Assembly (NCBI RefSeq): GCF_024399335.1
Contig: NZ_CP075339.1
Location: 372,001 to 436,000, forward strand
Direction: 5' to 3'
From: Leucobacter aridicollis
Lineage (GTDB): Bacteria > Actinomycetota > Actinomycetes > Actinomycetales > Microbacteriaceae
Length of the DNA: 64,000 nucleotides
The notes under the pieces are model-generated. The model saw only the letters and a list, made by a program, of their open reading frames with translations, ran no database searches and was not told the origin of the DNA. The position numbers and the translations under genes were made by a program. Positions 35,191-43,807 of the stretch are shown here, piece after piece (within the stretch, counting starts at the first letter, position 1; every line of letters begins with the position of its first letter).

Positions 35191-36342
35191 ATGAAGATGC
35201 AACACCTCTCTAGCCGGGCTCTGCTCGCGCTTGGGGCAACGTCAGCCCTCGTCGTCGGGCTCGCTGGCTGCTCGGGTATGTCGGACCCGGGAAGCTCGAG
35301 TCAGCCCGCAAATGAGAATTGCGAAAAGGTCGACGACGTCACCGTTGTGCTGCAGTGGGTCGCGCAGGCGCAGTTCGCCGGGTACTTTGCCGCTGCCGAG
35401 GAGGGATTTTATGCGGATCAATGCCTGAACGTCACGATTCAGGAGGGAGGCACGAATGTCGTGCCCCAACAGGTTCTCGCGTCAGGCAACGCGCAGTTTG
35501 CGGTGAGTCACGTGGTGAAGAGCATGGCCTCTCGGGAAGAGGGCGCGGACATTGTGAACATTTCGCAGATCTTCCAGCACGGAGCGTATCTCGAAGTGGC
35601 GTGGGCCGACTCCGGGATCGAAAAGCTCCAGGACTTTGTGGGGAAGAAGGTCGGTTCCTGGGGCGGCGGCAACGACCTGACCTTGAGATCGGCCCTCGAA
35701 GGCGAGGGTGTCGACTTCGAGAAGGACTTTGATGTCGTCCAGCAGCCGTTCGACATGTCGCTGCTGTTGAACCGCGAAGCTGACGTCGTTCAGGCGAAGA
35801 CGTACAACGAGTATGCACAGCTGCTCGCCACGAAGAACCCCGACACGGGCGAGCTCTACCAGCCCGAGGACTTCTCTGTCATTAACCTCCAGGAGCTCGG
35901 CTACCAGACACTGGAGGACGGGATCTACGCGGGAGGAAAGTGGCTCAACGAAGGCGACAACGCTGACATCGCAGCCCGATTCCTCGCCGCAACTTATCAG
36001 GGGTGGGCTTCGTGCCGCGACGACGCCAAGCAGTGCGTTGGCTACGTTCTCGAACGGGGCAGCGCGCTCGGAGAGAGCCACCAGATGTGGATGATGAATG
36101 AGATCAATAAGCTCATCTGGGATGGGGCAACGGCAGAGATCGGAACGCTCAAGCAGGCTGATTGGGACCAGACGATCGACATAGCTTTGGCTGGCGGAGT
36201 GATCTCGGAGAAGCCTGATGCGGACGCCTTCCGGACCGATGTTCACACAGCAGCACTTGGATTGCTCGAGGAAAGTGACGTCGATTTGATCGGGGCTGAC
36301 TTCGAACCGATGACGGTTACTCTCACCGAGGGCGGGAAGTAA
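35191..36342 (+). CDS. Thi5/NMT1-like substrate-binding lipoprotein
   Basis: A 383-residue binding protein. The signal peptide ends in the lipobox GLAGCSG (Cys near residue 28), and the mature part opens VTVVLQWVAQAQFAGYFAAA, the hallmark of the Thi5/NMT1 and SsuA-like proteins that bind pyrimidine, riboflavin or sulfonate ligands. AAAGGAG precedes ATG 35191. Three Cys in SCRDDAKQC and NENCEK may form disulfides. A pyrimidine or related heterocycle is the most plausible cargo given the operon (inference). Confidence 0.88.
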   Translation: MKMQHLSSRALLALGATSALVVGLAGCSGMSDPGSSSQPANENCEKVDDVTVVLQWVAQAQFAGYFAAAEEGFYADQCLNVTIQEGGTNVVPQQVLASGNAQFAVSHVVKSMASREEGADIVNISQIFQHGAYLEVAWADSGIEKLQDFVGKKVGSWGGGNDLTLRSALEGEGVDFEKDFDVVQQPFDMSLLLNREADVVQAKTYNEYAQLLATKNPDTGELYQPEDFSVINLQELGYQTLEDGIYAGGKWLNEGDNADIAARFLAATYQGWASCRDDAKQCVGYVLERGSALGESHQMWMMNEINKLIWDGATAEIGTLKQADWDQTIDIALAGGVISEKPDADAFRTDVHTAALGLLEESDVDLIGADFEPMTVTLTEGGK

Positions 36343-36346
36343 ACCG

Positions 36347-37210
36347 ATGGTTGACCCGGACGAACGCTCGAGCACCAGCATCGTCGTAGCGTGCGCGCAG
36401 ACGGACCCAATTCTGGGCGACATCGAAGCAAACACTGACATGACGGTGGAAGCTATCCGGGGCGCGGTAGCGCTCGGAGCGGACGTTATTGTCCTTCCAG
36501 AGTGTGCGAGTGGGGGCTGGGCGTTCGCCGACCGGGCAGAGTCTGCGGCTGCTGCGCAACCGCTCACCGGCTCGACAATTCGCGCCTGGGAACAGTTGGC
36601 CAAGGAGCACAACGTCTGGGTCAGCGGCGGCTTCGGCGAGAAGGCAGACGGGGGCGCGCTGTACAACAGCGCGGTGCTCGTTGGTCCGAACGGGGTCGAA
36701 TCGCTCTACCGCAAGGTCCATCTTTGGAACTCGGAGAACCTGGCGTTTGATCCAGGCAACCTTGGGTACCCCGTTACCGAAACCCCGTTTGGACGGGTGG
36801 GGATGTTGATCTGCTACGACGCGTGGGTACCTGAGAGCTTTCGATCGCTGGCCGTGGAGGGTGCCGACCTGGTTCTCGCTCCGAGTGACTGGGTACCCAA
36901 CCCACACCAACCCGCAGACATGCCGCCCCTTGCGCACCTCATGGTCACCGCAGGAGCGCACAGCAATCAAATGTATGTCGCAGCTGCAAGTAGGTACGGC
37001 ATCGAGCGCGGACAGCAGTTCATCGGAAGCAGCATGATCGCCGATCACACCGGATGGCCGTTGGCACGGGCCGGAGGGGGCAAAGAGATCATCGTCGCGC
37101 AGATTGACCCCATAGGCTCTCGTAGCGCACGTCGAAACGACCCCTTCAACAGGCCGCTATGGGACCGGCGTGTAAGCCAGTACGAGATGGGTGAGGTCAG
37201 AGCACGCTGA
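36347..37210 (+). CDS. Carbon-nitrogen hydrolase (nitrilase superfamily)
   Basis: A 287-residue amidase-like enzyme with complete triad Glu52 (IVLPECASGG), Lys123 (LYRKVHLWN) and Cys156 (MLICYDAWVPE). It is distinct from the hydrolase at 24467 and follows the ABC transporter by 4 bp, so it probably acts on the imported compound or its first product. The start codon ATG 36347 lies in the centre of AAACCGATGGTTG, which resembles the island operator (11 of 13), perhaps by chance. A strong hairpin follows. Confidence 0.87.
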   Translation: MVDPDERSSTSIVVACAQTDPILGDIEANTDMTVEAIRGAVALGADVIVLPECASGGWAFADRAESAAAAQPLTGSTIRAWEQLAKEHNVWVSGGFGEKADGGALYNSAVLVGPNGVESLYRKVHLWNSENLAFDPGNLGYPVTETPFGRVGMLICYDAWVPESFRSLAVEGADLVLAPSDWVPNPHQPADMPPLAHLMVTAGAHSNQMYVAAASRYGIERGQQFIGSSMIADHTGWPLARAGGGKEIIVAQIDPIGSRSARRNDPFNRPLWDRRVSQYEMGEVRAR

Positions 37211-37219
37211 CACGAATAC

Positions 37220-37267
37220 GGCGGCCTGGGGCAGGTTCCGCGAACGCGGGATCAACCCCAGGCCGCC
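37220..37267. terminator. Terminator of the plus-strand catabolic cluster
   Basis: Arms 37220-37231 (GGCGGCCTGGGG) and 37256-37267 pair perfectly over 12 bp; the 24-nt interior can form a small CCGC/GCGG stem. It starts 9 bp after the hydrolase stop codon. Confidence 0.75.
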
Positions 37268-37284
37268 TTCGTTGTTCCCATTTC

Positions 37285-37395
37285 CTAGCCGGCCCGGCGC
37301 GTGCTCGCGTAGTGGTCGAGCGCACCGTCGCGCATCGCCGCCCGAAGCACCTCGATCTCTGTCTAGTTGGGCAGCACGATCGACTGATCGTCACC
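37285..37395 (-). pseudogene. Remnant of an LCP (LytR-CpsA-Psr) gene, 3' end
   Basis: Translated on the minus strand this gives GDDQSIVLPN-stop-TEIEVLRAAM... ending DHYASTRRAG-stop. It aligns with the last part of the intact LCP protein at 44026-45108 (GDGQSIVLPDWAEIELLRDAM), by my count 26 of 36 residues, with the Trp codon turned into a stop. Sequence further upstream no longer matches. It lies between the island terminator and the right 87-bp repeat. The rest of the 37211-37656 gap contains only the terminator and the repeat. Confidence 0.8.
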
Positions 37396-37518
37396 ATGGA
37401 TGAGAGACATAGTCTTCGCGGACGGACCCAGGCGAGCTCTTCGGGGCCTTGTGAATCAAGTTGCTGCGGCGGGTAGCTGGATCTTGTCGTGCGGGGGCTG
37501 CGGGGCACGCTCTCCCTA

Positions 37519-37605
37519 GCCGCCGCGAAAGAGTAGTGTTCCTGCCAAACGGCCTGTTTTCAGCGGTAGGTTTCGGGCGTTTTGGCGAGAAACGTGCTCT
37601 TTGGC
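37519..37605. repeat. 87-bp dispersed repeat, right copy
   Basis: Same element as 14208-14294, same orientation and length, by my count 75 of 87 positions identical. The ends GCGAAAGAG and CTCTTTGGC are inverted relative to each other, so each copy can fold on itself. It lies between the convergent ends of the island hydrolase and the TetR gene. Confidence 0.8.
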
Positions 37606-37656
37606 GGGACTGGGCGAGGCATGGCCGGGCTAGGCTGGGCTGAGCCTGGGATGCCG

Positions 37657-38292
37657 CTAGGGCGTGAACTCGCGCTCGAACCCGGCGATGAACACATCGA
37701 GGCCGTGGTCAAACGCCGTGAGCGTGCGGAGCGCGGTGAGTGGCGAATCGTCGGCAGGCTCAGCGGCCTCGTCGAGGGGTAGCGTGCGCGCCCACACCAT
37801 GAGAAACCCGGTCGCGTACGCGTCGAGGGCGCCGAGCACCTCGTATGCTCGATCGGCTGGAACGCCCGCGCGGCGCAGCGACTCGACGATTCCCTCGAGG
37901 TGCTCGGCGACGGCGGCGGCCCCGTAGGGCGCGAGCGCGAGGAGCTCGAAAGACGCCGGGTAGGCGGCGGCGAGGTCGCGGTACGCGAAGAGCGAAGCGC
38001 GGATCTGCTCTTGCCAGGTGGGGTAGGTGGTGCCTGTCACCAGCAGGAGCCTGCTGCGCTCAAGAAGCTCCTGCACGATGGCTGCGATGAGGTCGTCGCG
38101 GTTCTTCACGTGCGAGTACAGGCTCATCGTGCCGCAGCCAAGCGTCGATGCGAGTGTTCGCATCGACAGCTTCGTCAGCCCGTTCTCCTCGATGAAGGTG
38201 ATTGCCGCGTCGGTGATTGAGGCCCGGCTCAGGGGGGCTGGCTGTTCGGCTCCCTGATCGGCGTTCGACTGAAACTCTTGACACTCGGACAT
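37657..38292 (-). CDS. TetR-family transcriptional regulator
   Basis: A 211-residue regulator. The N-terminal helix-turn-helix reads SMRTLASTLGCGTMSLYSHV (about residues 43-62), followed by the linker KNRDDLIAAIV and an all-helical C-terminal domain of the TetR_C type. It is transcribed away from the amidase operon, with a perfect palindrome in the 80-bp gap. It most likely represses that operon and itself. The ligand is unknown. Confidence 0.92.
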   Translation of the reverse strand: MSECQEFQSNADQGAEQPAPLSRASITDAAITFIEENGLTKLSMRTLASTLGCGTMSLYSHVKNRDDLIAAIVQELLERSRLLLVTGTTYPTWQEQIRASLFAYRDLAAAYPASFELLALAPYGAAAVAEHLEGIVESLRRAGVPADRAYEVLGALDAYATGFLMVWARTLPLDEAAEPADDSPLTALRTLTAFDHGLDVFIAGFEREFTP

Positions 38293-38322
38293 TTCTTCAC
38301 TTTACTAGCCATACATCGCGCA

Positions 38323-38337
38323 CCGTACAGTGTACGG
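38323..38337. promoter_or_regulatory. TetR operator, CCGTACA-G-TGTACGG
   Basis: A perfect 7+1+7 inverted repeat centred between the divergent TetR gene (start 38292) and the amidase gene (start 38373). Form, size and location are those of a TetR-family operator controlling both promoters. Confidence 0.8.
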
Positions 38338-38372
38338 CGACGCAACGAAGCGTCCGATACTAAGGGAGAAGT

Positions 38373-39764
38373 ATGTCAATCACCCACCTGACAGCCACAG
38401 AGGCGACGGCACTGTTCGAGTCGGGAGAGCTCTCGCCAGTCGAGCTCCTCACCCAGACGCTCGCGCGGCTCGACCACGCGGAGCCAGCGATCAACGCAGT
38501 CAGCGAAGACCTGCGTGAGTCGGCATACGCTGCCGCGAAGGAGTCCGAGCAGCGTTTCAGGGACGGCACCGCTCGGCCGCTCGAAGGGATCCCACTGATC
38601 CTCAAGGACGAGCAGCCGATCAAAGGACATCTTGCCCAGGACGGCTCCCTGCTGCTCAAAGGAGAGCGCGCCGACGTCACACACCCACTCGTCGAGCGCA
38701 TCGCCGCGGCGGGCGCCGTCATCCACGCGCGCGCGACCAACCCCGAGTTCTGTTGCTCCTCGGTGACGCACTCGAAGCTGTGGGGCGTGACCCGCAACCC
38801 GCACAACACCGACATCACGCCCGGTGGCTCCTCGGGCGGCTCTGGTGCGGTGCTCGCCGCAGGATCGACTCTGCTCGCCACGGGCTCAGACATCGGTGGA
38901 TCGATCCGCATTCCCTCCTCCTTCTGCGGCGTCGTCGGCTTCAAGCCGCCATTCGGCCGAATCCCAGGCCTTGCCCCGTTCAACAGCGACACCTACTGCG
39001 CAGACGGGCCGATGGGGCGATCGGTTGCAGACGTCGCGCGGTTGCAGAACGTGATGGCTGGCGCGTGGCCGGGGGACCAAGCCTCGCTCCGCGAACGGCT
39101 CACGCTCACCGCTCACCCTGACGCACTCGCGGGCACGCGGATCGCGCTCTGCCTCACGCTCGGCGACTACGAGCTCGACCCCGCGGTCCGCGCGAACACC
39201 CTCGCCGTCGGCGAAGCGCTGCGGGCAGCGGGAGCCACTGTCGACGAGGTCGAGCTGCCATGGACGAAGCACGAGATCTTCGAGCTCATGTGGACCCACT
39301 TCGGCGCGATCATGGGCACCTCGATCGAGGACACGCTGCACGGTGATGAGAGCCGCCGCGAGCTCATGATGCCGTACACCCGCGCGTTCGTTGACCGCGC
39401 CGGCAGCTCGCTGAGCTACGCGGAGGGGCTCGAGGGAGAAACGCGGTTCTACCGCCCGCTCGGTGAGCTGCTCGAGAGCTACGACGCTCTTGTCTGCCCG
39501 ACGGTCGCGAGCACCGACCTCGCGGCCGACGCCCCAGCCGACAACATCGACGAGGTGTTCAGCACCATGCTGACGATGCCGTTCAACATCATCGGCAGGG
39601 TGCCTGTGCTCGCAGTACCCTCGGGCCGCGCCTCAAACGGGGTGCCCACCGGCGTACAAATTGTCGGGCGCACGTACGACGACCAGACTGTGTTCAGTAT
39701 CGGCGCGGCGCTTGAGGCCGAGCTTTCGCTCTGGACCGGAGCTGACTGGTGGCCGAGCCTGTGA
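38373..39764 (+). CDS. Amidase (amidase signature family)
   Basis: A 463-residue amidase. The Ser-cisSer-Lys triad is visible: Lys78 in PLILKDEQ, cis-Ser153 in TPGGSSGGSGA and nucleophile Ser177 in GSDIGGSIRIPSS. There is no signal peptide. AAGGGAGAAGT precedes ATG 38373. It is the first gene of a TetR-controlled operon and overlaps the next hydrolase gene, so an imported amide is probably attacked here first. Substrate unknown. Confidence 0.92.
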   Translation: MSITHLTATEATALFESGELSPVELLTQTLARLDHAEPAINAVSEDLRESAYAAAKESEQRFRDGTARPLEGIPLILKDEQPIKGHLAQDGSLLLKGERADVTHPLVERIAAAGAVIHARATNPEFCCSSVTHSKLWGVTRNPHNTDITPGGSSGGSGAVLAAGSTLLATGSDIGGSIRIPSSFCGVVGFKPPFGRIPGLAPFNSDTYCADGPMGRSVADVARLQNVMAGAWPGDQASLRERLTLTAHPDALAGTRIALCLTLGDYELDPAVRANTLAVGEALRAAGATVDEVELPWTKHEIFELMWTHFGAIMGTSIEDTLHGDESRRELMMPYTRAFVDRAGSSLSYAEGLEGETRFYRPLGELLESYDALVCPTVASTDLAADAPADNIDEVFSTMLTMPFNIIGRVPVLAVPSGRASNGVPTGVQIVGRTYDDQTVFSIGAALEAELSLWTGADWWPSL

Positions 39765-40657
39765 ACGGCGAGGAAGCCGTGACCGGAGGGAGCGGCTCCC
39801 GCGCGCTCCCTATCGCGCTCATGCAGCTGACCTCGTCGCCGTCGCTCGACGCGCTTGAGGCGGAGGTCTCCCGGGTGCTCGCCTCGTACCCCGCGACAGA
39901 ACTCATCGTGTTCCCGGAGCTGCACCTCACGAACCCCGCGGAGGGCTTCACAGGTAGCGACGCGCTCGCCGACAACGCCGAGCCGATCGACGGCCCCCGA
40001 TGCGCGCGACTCGCTGAGATCGCACGGACGCACGGCGTCTGGCTCATTCCCGGCAGCGTCGTCGAGGCAGACGGCGACGCGCGCTTCAACACGATGCCCG
40101 TCTACTCGCCGGCCGGCGAACTCGTCGCAAGCTACCGCAAGATTTTTCCGTGGCGGCCCTACGAAACCTGCACGCCAGGCAACCAGATCGTCTCATTCGA
40201 CATCCCAGGCAGAGGGCGGATCGGGCTCACCATTTGCTACGACGCCTGGTTCCCCGAGATCCACCGACAACTCGCCTGGGACGGCTGCGAGGCGATCATC
40301 AACGTCGTGCTCACGCCGACGATAGACCGAGAGCAGGAGCTCGTGCTCGCCCGCGCGAACGCGATAGTCAACCAGGTCTTCATCGCGAGCGTGAACGCTG
40401 CGACCCCGGCGGGCGTCGGCCAGAGCCTCATCGTCGACCCCGAGGGCCGAGTGCGCAGCCGTGCGGTCGGCGCGGAGCCCTGCGTCGTGACCGACGTGCT
40501 GAGGCTCGGTACCGCCCGCGAGGTCCGCACGTCGGGCACTGCCGGGCTCAACCGAGTCTGGCAGCAGTTCGACGGCATCGAAGACGGCGCCGCCATAGAC
40601 CTTCCCATCTACGGGGGCCGGATCACGCCAGCAACCTGGCGCCCCGCTTCCCACTAA
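39749..40657 (+). CDS. Carbon-nitrogen hydrolase (nitrilase superfamily)
   Basis: A 302-residue aliphatic-amidase-like enzyme with triad Glu57 (IVFPELHLT), Lys131 (SYRKIFPW) and Cys163 (TICYDAWFPE). The start is either GTG 39749 (16-bp overlap with the amidase gene) or GTG 39761, which overlaps the amidase stop as GTGA and is equally plausible. Pairing with an amidase suggests two successive amide cleavages of one compound. Confidence 0.88.
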   Translation: MAEPVNGEEAVTGGSGSRALPIALMQLTSSPSLDALEAEVSRVLASYPATELIVFPELHLTNPAEGFTGSDALADNAEPIDGPRCARLAEIARTHGVWLIPGSVVEADGDARFNTMPVYSPAGELVASYRKIFPWRPYETCTPGNQIVSFDIPGRGRIGLTICYDAWFPEIHRQLAWDGCEAIINVVLTPTIDREQELVLARANAIVNQVFIASVNAATPAGVGQSLIVDPEGRVRSRAVGAEPCVVTDVLRLGTAREVRTSGTAGLNRVWQQFDGIEDGAAIDLPIYGGRITPATWRPASH

Positions 40658-40696
40658 CACCAACCCAGCCACCCGATCTCAAAGGAGCGATCAGCA

Positions 40697-42097
40697 ATGT
40701 CAGAACAGGTGAAGAAACTCATTCCCCAATTGGGGCTCACAGGCCTGGTGGTCTTCGGCCTCTCGTACATGGCGCCAGCCGTCGTCATCGCGACCTTCGG
40801 GGTCATCGCGACGCTGTCGCACGGCGCTTCAGCGCTCGCATACGTCTTCGCGACCCTCGCGATGGTGCTCACGGCCCTGAGCTACGGAAAGCTCGCGCGG
40901 GCGTTCCCTGCGGCCGGCTCAATTTACACGTACGCAAGGCGCACGCTCGGCGGCAAAGTCGGGTTTCTGTCGGGCTGGGTGATCCTGCTCGACTACATGT
41001 TCCTCCCGATGGTCGCCTGGCTCATCACCGCGCTCTACTTCTCAGCGCAGTTCCCCTTCCTGCCGCCGTGGGCGTGGGGCCTGATCCTTATCGCGTTCTG
41101 CACCCTCGTGAACGTCGTCGGGCTAAAACTCGCCGACAGGTTCAACAGGGTGCTGCTCCTGCTCACCCTCGTCGGTGTGCTCGCGCTCATCGGCTTCGGC
41201 ATCGCGTTCGCCTCGGGAACCACGAACGAAGTGAGTGTCGCGATCTGGCCCGAGGGCGCGACGATCTCCGCGGTCGCTGCGGGCGCGGCAGTCGCCGCCT
41301 ACTCCTTCCTCGGGTTTGACGCGGTGAGCACGCTCAGCGAGGAAGTCAAAGACCCGAAGCGCAACGTTCCGCGCGGCATCGTCTACGTGGTACTTGCAGG
41401 TGGCGTGATCTTCGTGCTCACCTCCTTCGTCATGCAGTGGTCGCACCCCGGCACCGAGTTCGCAAACACCGACACCGCCGGCTTTGAAGTGCTGAACCTC
41501 ATTGGCGGGCCGGTGTTTGCGGGGCTCGTGAACTCGACGATCCTGATCGGCGGGATCGCCTCCTGCGTCGCCGTACAAGCGAGCGGGAGCCGACTGCTCT
41601 TCGTGATGGGCCGCGACGGCGTCTTCCCGCGGAAGGCGTTCGCGTTCTTGCACGACAAGTTCCGCACACCGGTCTTCAACCTCCTGCTCATCGCCGCGAT
41701 CGGCCTCATCGGACAGTTCCTCACCGTCGGCGACGCGACCTCGCTCATCAACTTTGGCGCGTTCCTCGCCTTCACCGTCGCGAACGTCTGCGTCTTCGTG
41801 CTCTGGTTCAAAAACCGCGACAGGATGCCGATTCGCACCCACTTCTTCGGGTTCATCCTCATCCCCGTGCTCGGCGCGGCAGTCGACCTGTTCCTGCTCT
41901 TCAGCCTCGGCCCGCTCGCCCTGACTGTCGGGGGCCTCTGGCTCGCGGCAGGAGTCGTCTACCTCGCGTTCCTCACGAAGGGCTTCCGCAGGCCGGCTCC
42001 CGGGCTTGACATCGACGGCGCCGAGCGCGGCGACGCTGGCGCGCAGGTGAGCACACGCACCGCCGCCGCGCCCGCCCTCGGGGAGGAGATCGAATGA
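40697..42097 (+). CDS. APC-superfamily amino acid/amine permease
   Basis: A 466-residue transporter with about 12 spans. APC features are LTGLVVFGLSYMAPAVV in span 1, GSIYTYARRTLGG, SFLGFDAVSTLSEEVKDPKR (the conserved loop after span 6) and ASGSRLLFVMGRDGVFP. It resembles the putrescine/ethanolamine importers of the PuuP type. It follows the hydrolase by 39 bp with an AAAGGAG site and overlaps the amidohydrolase gene by ATGA. It is the probable uptake system for the operon substrate. Confidence 0.9.
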   Translation: MSEQVKKLIPQLGLTGLVVFGLSYMAPAVVIATFGVIATLSHGASALAYVFATLAMVLTALSYGKLARAFPAAGSIYTYARRTLGGKVGFLSGWVILLDYMFLPMVAWLITALYFSAQFPFLPPWAWGLILIAFCTLVNVVGLKLADRFNRVLLLLTLVGVLALIGFGIAFASGTTNEVSVAIWPEGATISAVAAGAAVAAYSFLGFDAVSTLSEEVKDPKRNVPRGIVYVVLAGGVIFVLTSFVMQWSHPGTEFANTDTAGFEVLNLIGGPVFAGLVNSTILIGGIASCVAVQASGSRLLFVMGRDGVFPRKAFAFLHDKFRTPVFNLLLIAAIGLIGQFLTVGDATSLINFGAFLAFTVANVCVFVLWFKNRDRMPIRTHFFGFILIPVLGAAVDLFLLFSLGPLALTVGGLWLAAGVVYLAFLTKGFRRPAPGLDIDGAERGDAGAQVSTRTAAAPALGEEIE

Positions 42098-43800
42098 GCG
42101 AGGCGACTGACCAAGGCGCACTGGCTGGCGCAGGGGCCGGAGTAGCGGCCGATACCGGAACGGGAAGCGCTGCGGCGTTCGGTTCCGGAGGCTCCCTCGC
42201 CGTCGTGGGTGCCCGCCTGCGGCGGAACGTCGCGGAAAGCGGTGAAGGTGCTGCGACAGCGATCCTTATCGAGGGCGGCGTCATCACCGCTGTCGGCACC
42301 GACGACGAGATCCGTCAGGCGGCGCCCGCAGGCATCGAGATCATCGACGCTCGCGGCGGCACGCTCACGCCAGGCCTCTGGGATTCGCACGCCCACCCAG
42401 ACTCCGGGGCAGTGTCGACCCGAGGTATCGACCTCGGCGGTGTGAGCACGATCGCCGAGCTGCGTGACCGCCTTGCCGCCGAGCACGCGAGGCTCGCCCC
42501 GGGCGAGTGGCTCGAGGGGTGGAACCTCGAGTACGAGATGTTCGAGGTGGGCGGCATCGACCGCTCGGCGTTTGAGGAAGTGACTGGCGACCGCCCAGTC
42601 TTCCTCAGGTTCTACGACGGGCACACAGGTCTCGCCTCGGGGGCGGCGCTCGCCGCAGCCGGGGTCGAAGAGCCGATCCGCTACCCAGACGGCAGCGAGA
42701 CCGTCGTCGACGAGACGGGCCGCTTCACTGGCGAGCTCTGCGAGATGTCGGTGCTGAGCTTCATGACCGAGGCCGTACCGATGGCCGACCTCGAGGCCGA
42801 GCTCGACAGGCTCGAAGCCGTGCTGCTGCGGTTCGCAGCCGCCGGACTCACAGGCTGCGCCATCATGGACGGCGGCCCGCGCACCCGCGAGATGCTTCGC
42901 GAACTCGAATCGCGCGGGAGGCTCCCGCAGCGCATCGTCGTGCACGAATGGCACAGGGTGCATTTCACGGATGCGGATCAGGATCGGATCATCGCCGCGA
43001 AAGACGAACGCGGCCGCCTGTGGGAGGGCGGCGCAGTAAAACTCTTCTCAGACGGAGTGATCGACACTGGGACAGCGCTGCTGCACGAGCTCGACACGCA
43101 GGGAGAGGGGCTGCGCGCGGCGTGGCCGGAATGGCCCGAATATCTGCGGGTGCTCGGCCGCTACCACGACGCGGGGATGCTCGTCGCGACGCACGCTGTC
43201 GGAGACCGGGCGGTGAACGACGTGCTCGACGCCTACGCAGACCTGCCGGCGCGGGCAGCCGGGCTCCCCGCGCACTCGATCGAACATCTCGAGGTGATGA
43301 GCGACGCAGACGTTGCGAAGCTCGGCGGCTCTGGCATCACCGCATCCATGCAGCCCCTGCACATGCAGTGGCGCAGGGAAGACAACTCAGACAACTGGTC
43401 GCAGCGCCTTGGCGAGGATCGCTGGGGCACAGGCTACCGGGCCCAGAGCGTACTCGACGCCGGTGCGCGGCTCACACTCGGATCTGATTGGCCCGTCGCC
43501 GACTACGACCCCCGCGTCGGAATGGCATGGGCACGCGGACGCCACGACCCGTCGGCCGGGCAGGCGCCCTTCGAGCCAGGCGAACGGCTGACAGGCGAAG
43601 ACACCCTCCTCGCGTACACGCTGTGGCCTGCCCTTGCCCGCGGACACAGCGACAGGGGGCACCTCTCGGTGGGGGCTGTCGGCGACGTCACACTGTTCGG
43701 TGGCGACCCAGTGGCGGCGAAGCCTGAGGCGCTGCCCGGCCTGCCAGTGCTGCTCACCGTCGTTGACGGGCGCGTCGTGCACCGAAGCGAGGGCGTGTAG
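42094..43800 (+). CDS. YtcJ-like metal-dependent amidohydrolase
   Basis: A 568-residue amidohydrolase-superfamily enzyme of the YtcJ/AepA group. Metal-binding motifs are LWDSHAHPDSG (HxH), ATHAVGDRAVNDV, HSIEHLEVMSDAD and LGSDWPVADYDP; a KLFSDGVIDTG segment holds the conserved Lys. The N-terminal 30 residues are Ala/Gly-rich and probably disordered. The reaction is unknown; relatives hydrolyse N-acyl or cyclic amides. It is the last gene of the TetR-regulated operon. Confidence 0.88.
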   Translation: MSEATDQGALAGAGAGVAADTGTGSAAAFGSGGSLAVVGARLRRNVAESGEGAATAILIEGGVITAVGTDDEIRQAAPAGIEIIDARGGTLTPGLWDSHAHPDSGAVSTRGIDLGGVSTIAELRDRLAAEHARLAPGEWLEGWNLEYEMFEVGGIDRSAFEEVTGDRPVFLRFYDGHTGLASGAALAAAGVEEPIRYPDGSETVVDETGRFTGELCEMSVLSFMTEAVPMADLEAELDRLEAVLLRFAAAGLTGCAIMDGGPRTREMLRELESRGRLPQRIVVHEWHRVHFTDADQDRIIAAKDERGRLWEGGAVKLFSDGVIDTGTALLHELDTQGEGLRAAWPEWPEYLRVLGRYHDAGMLVATHAVGDRAVNDVLDAYADLPARAAGLPAHSIEHLEVMSDADVAKLGGSGITASMQPLHMQWRREDNSDNWSQRLGEDRWGTGYRAQSVLDAGARLTLGSDWPVADYDPRVGMAWARGRHDPSAGQAPFEPGERLTGEDTLLAYTLWPALARGHSDRGHLSVGAVGDVTLFGGDPVAAKPEALPGLPVLLTVVDGRVVHRSEGV

Positions 43801-43807
43801 GCGGCTC

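Noticed and set aside
36341-36353. AAACCGATGGTTG as a further island operator
   Set aside because: It covers a start codon within an operon and matches only 11 of 13 positions; probably coincidence, so mentioned but not listed as a feature.
14349-37210. Integrative element with integrase or transposase
   Set aside because: No integrase, transposase, relaxase or tRNA attachment site was seen; only the 87-bp repeats suggest mobility.
40150-41319. A 389-codon plus-strand open frame
   Set aside because: Very rich in Arg, Pro and His with no motif; it is a high-GC shadow of the nitrilase and APC permease genes.
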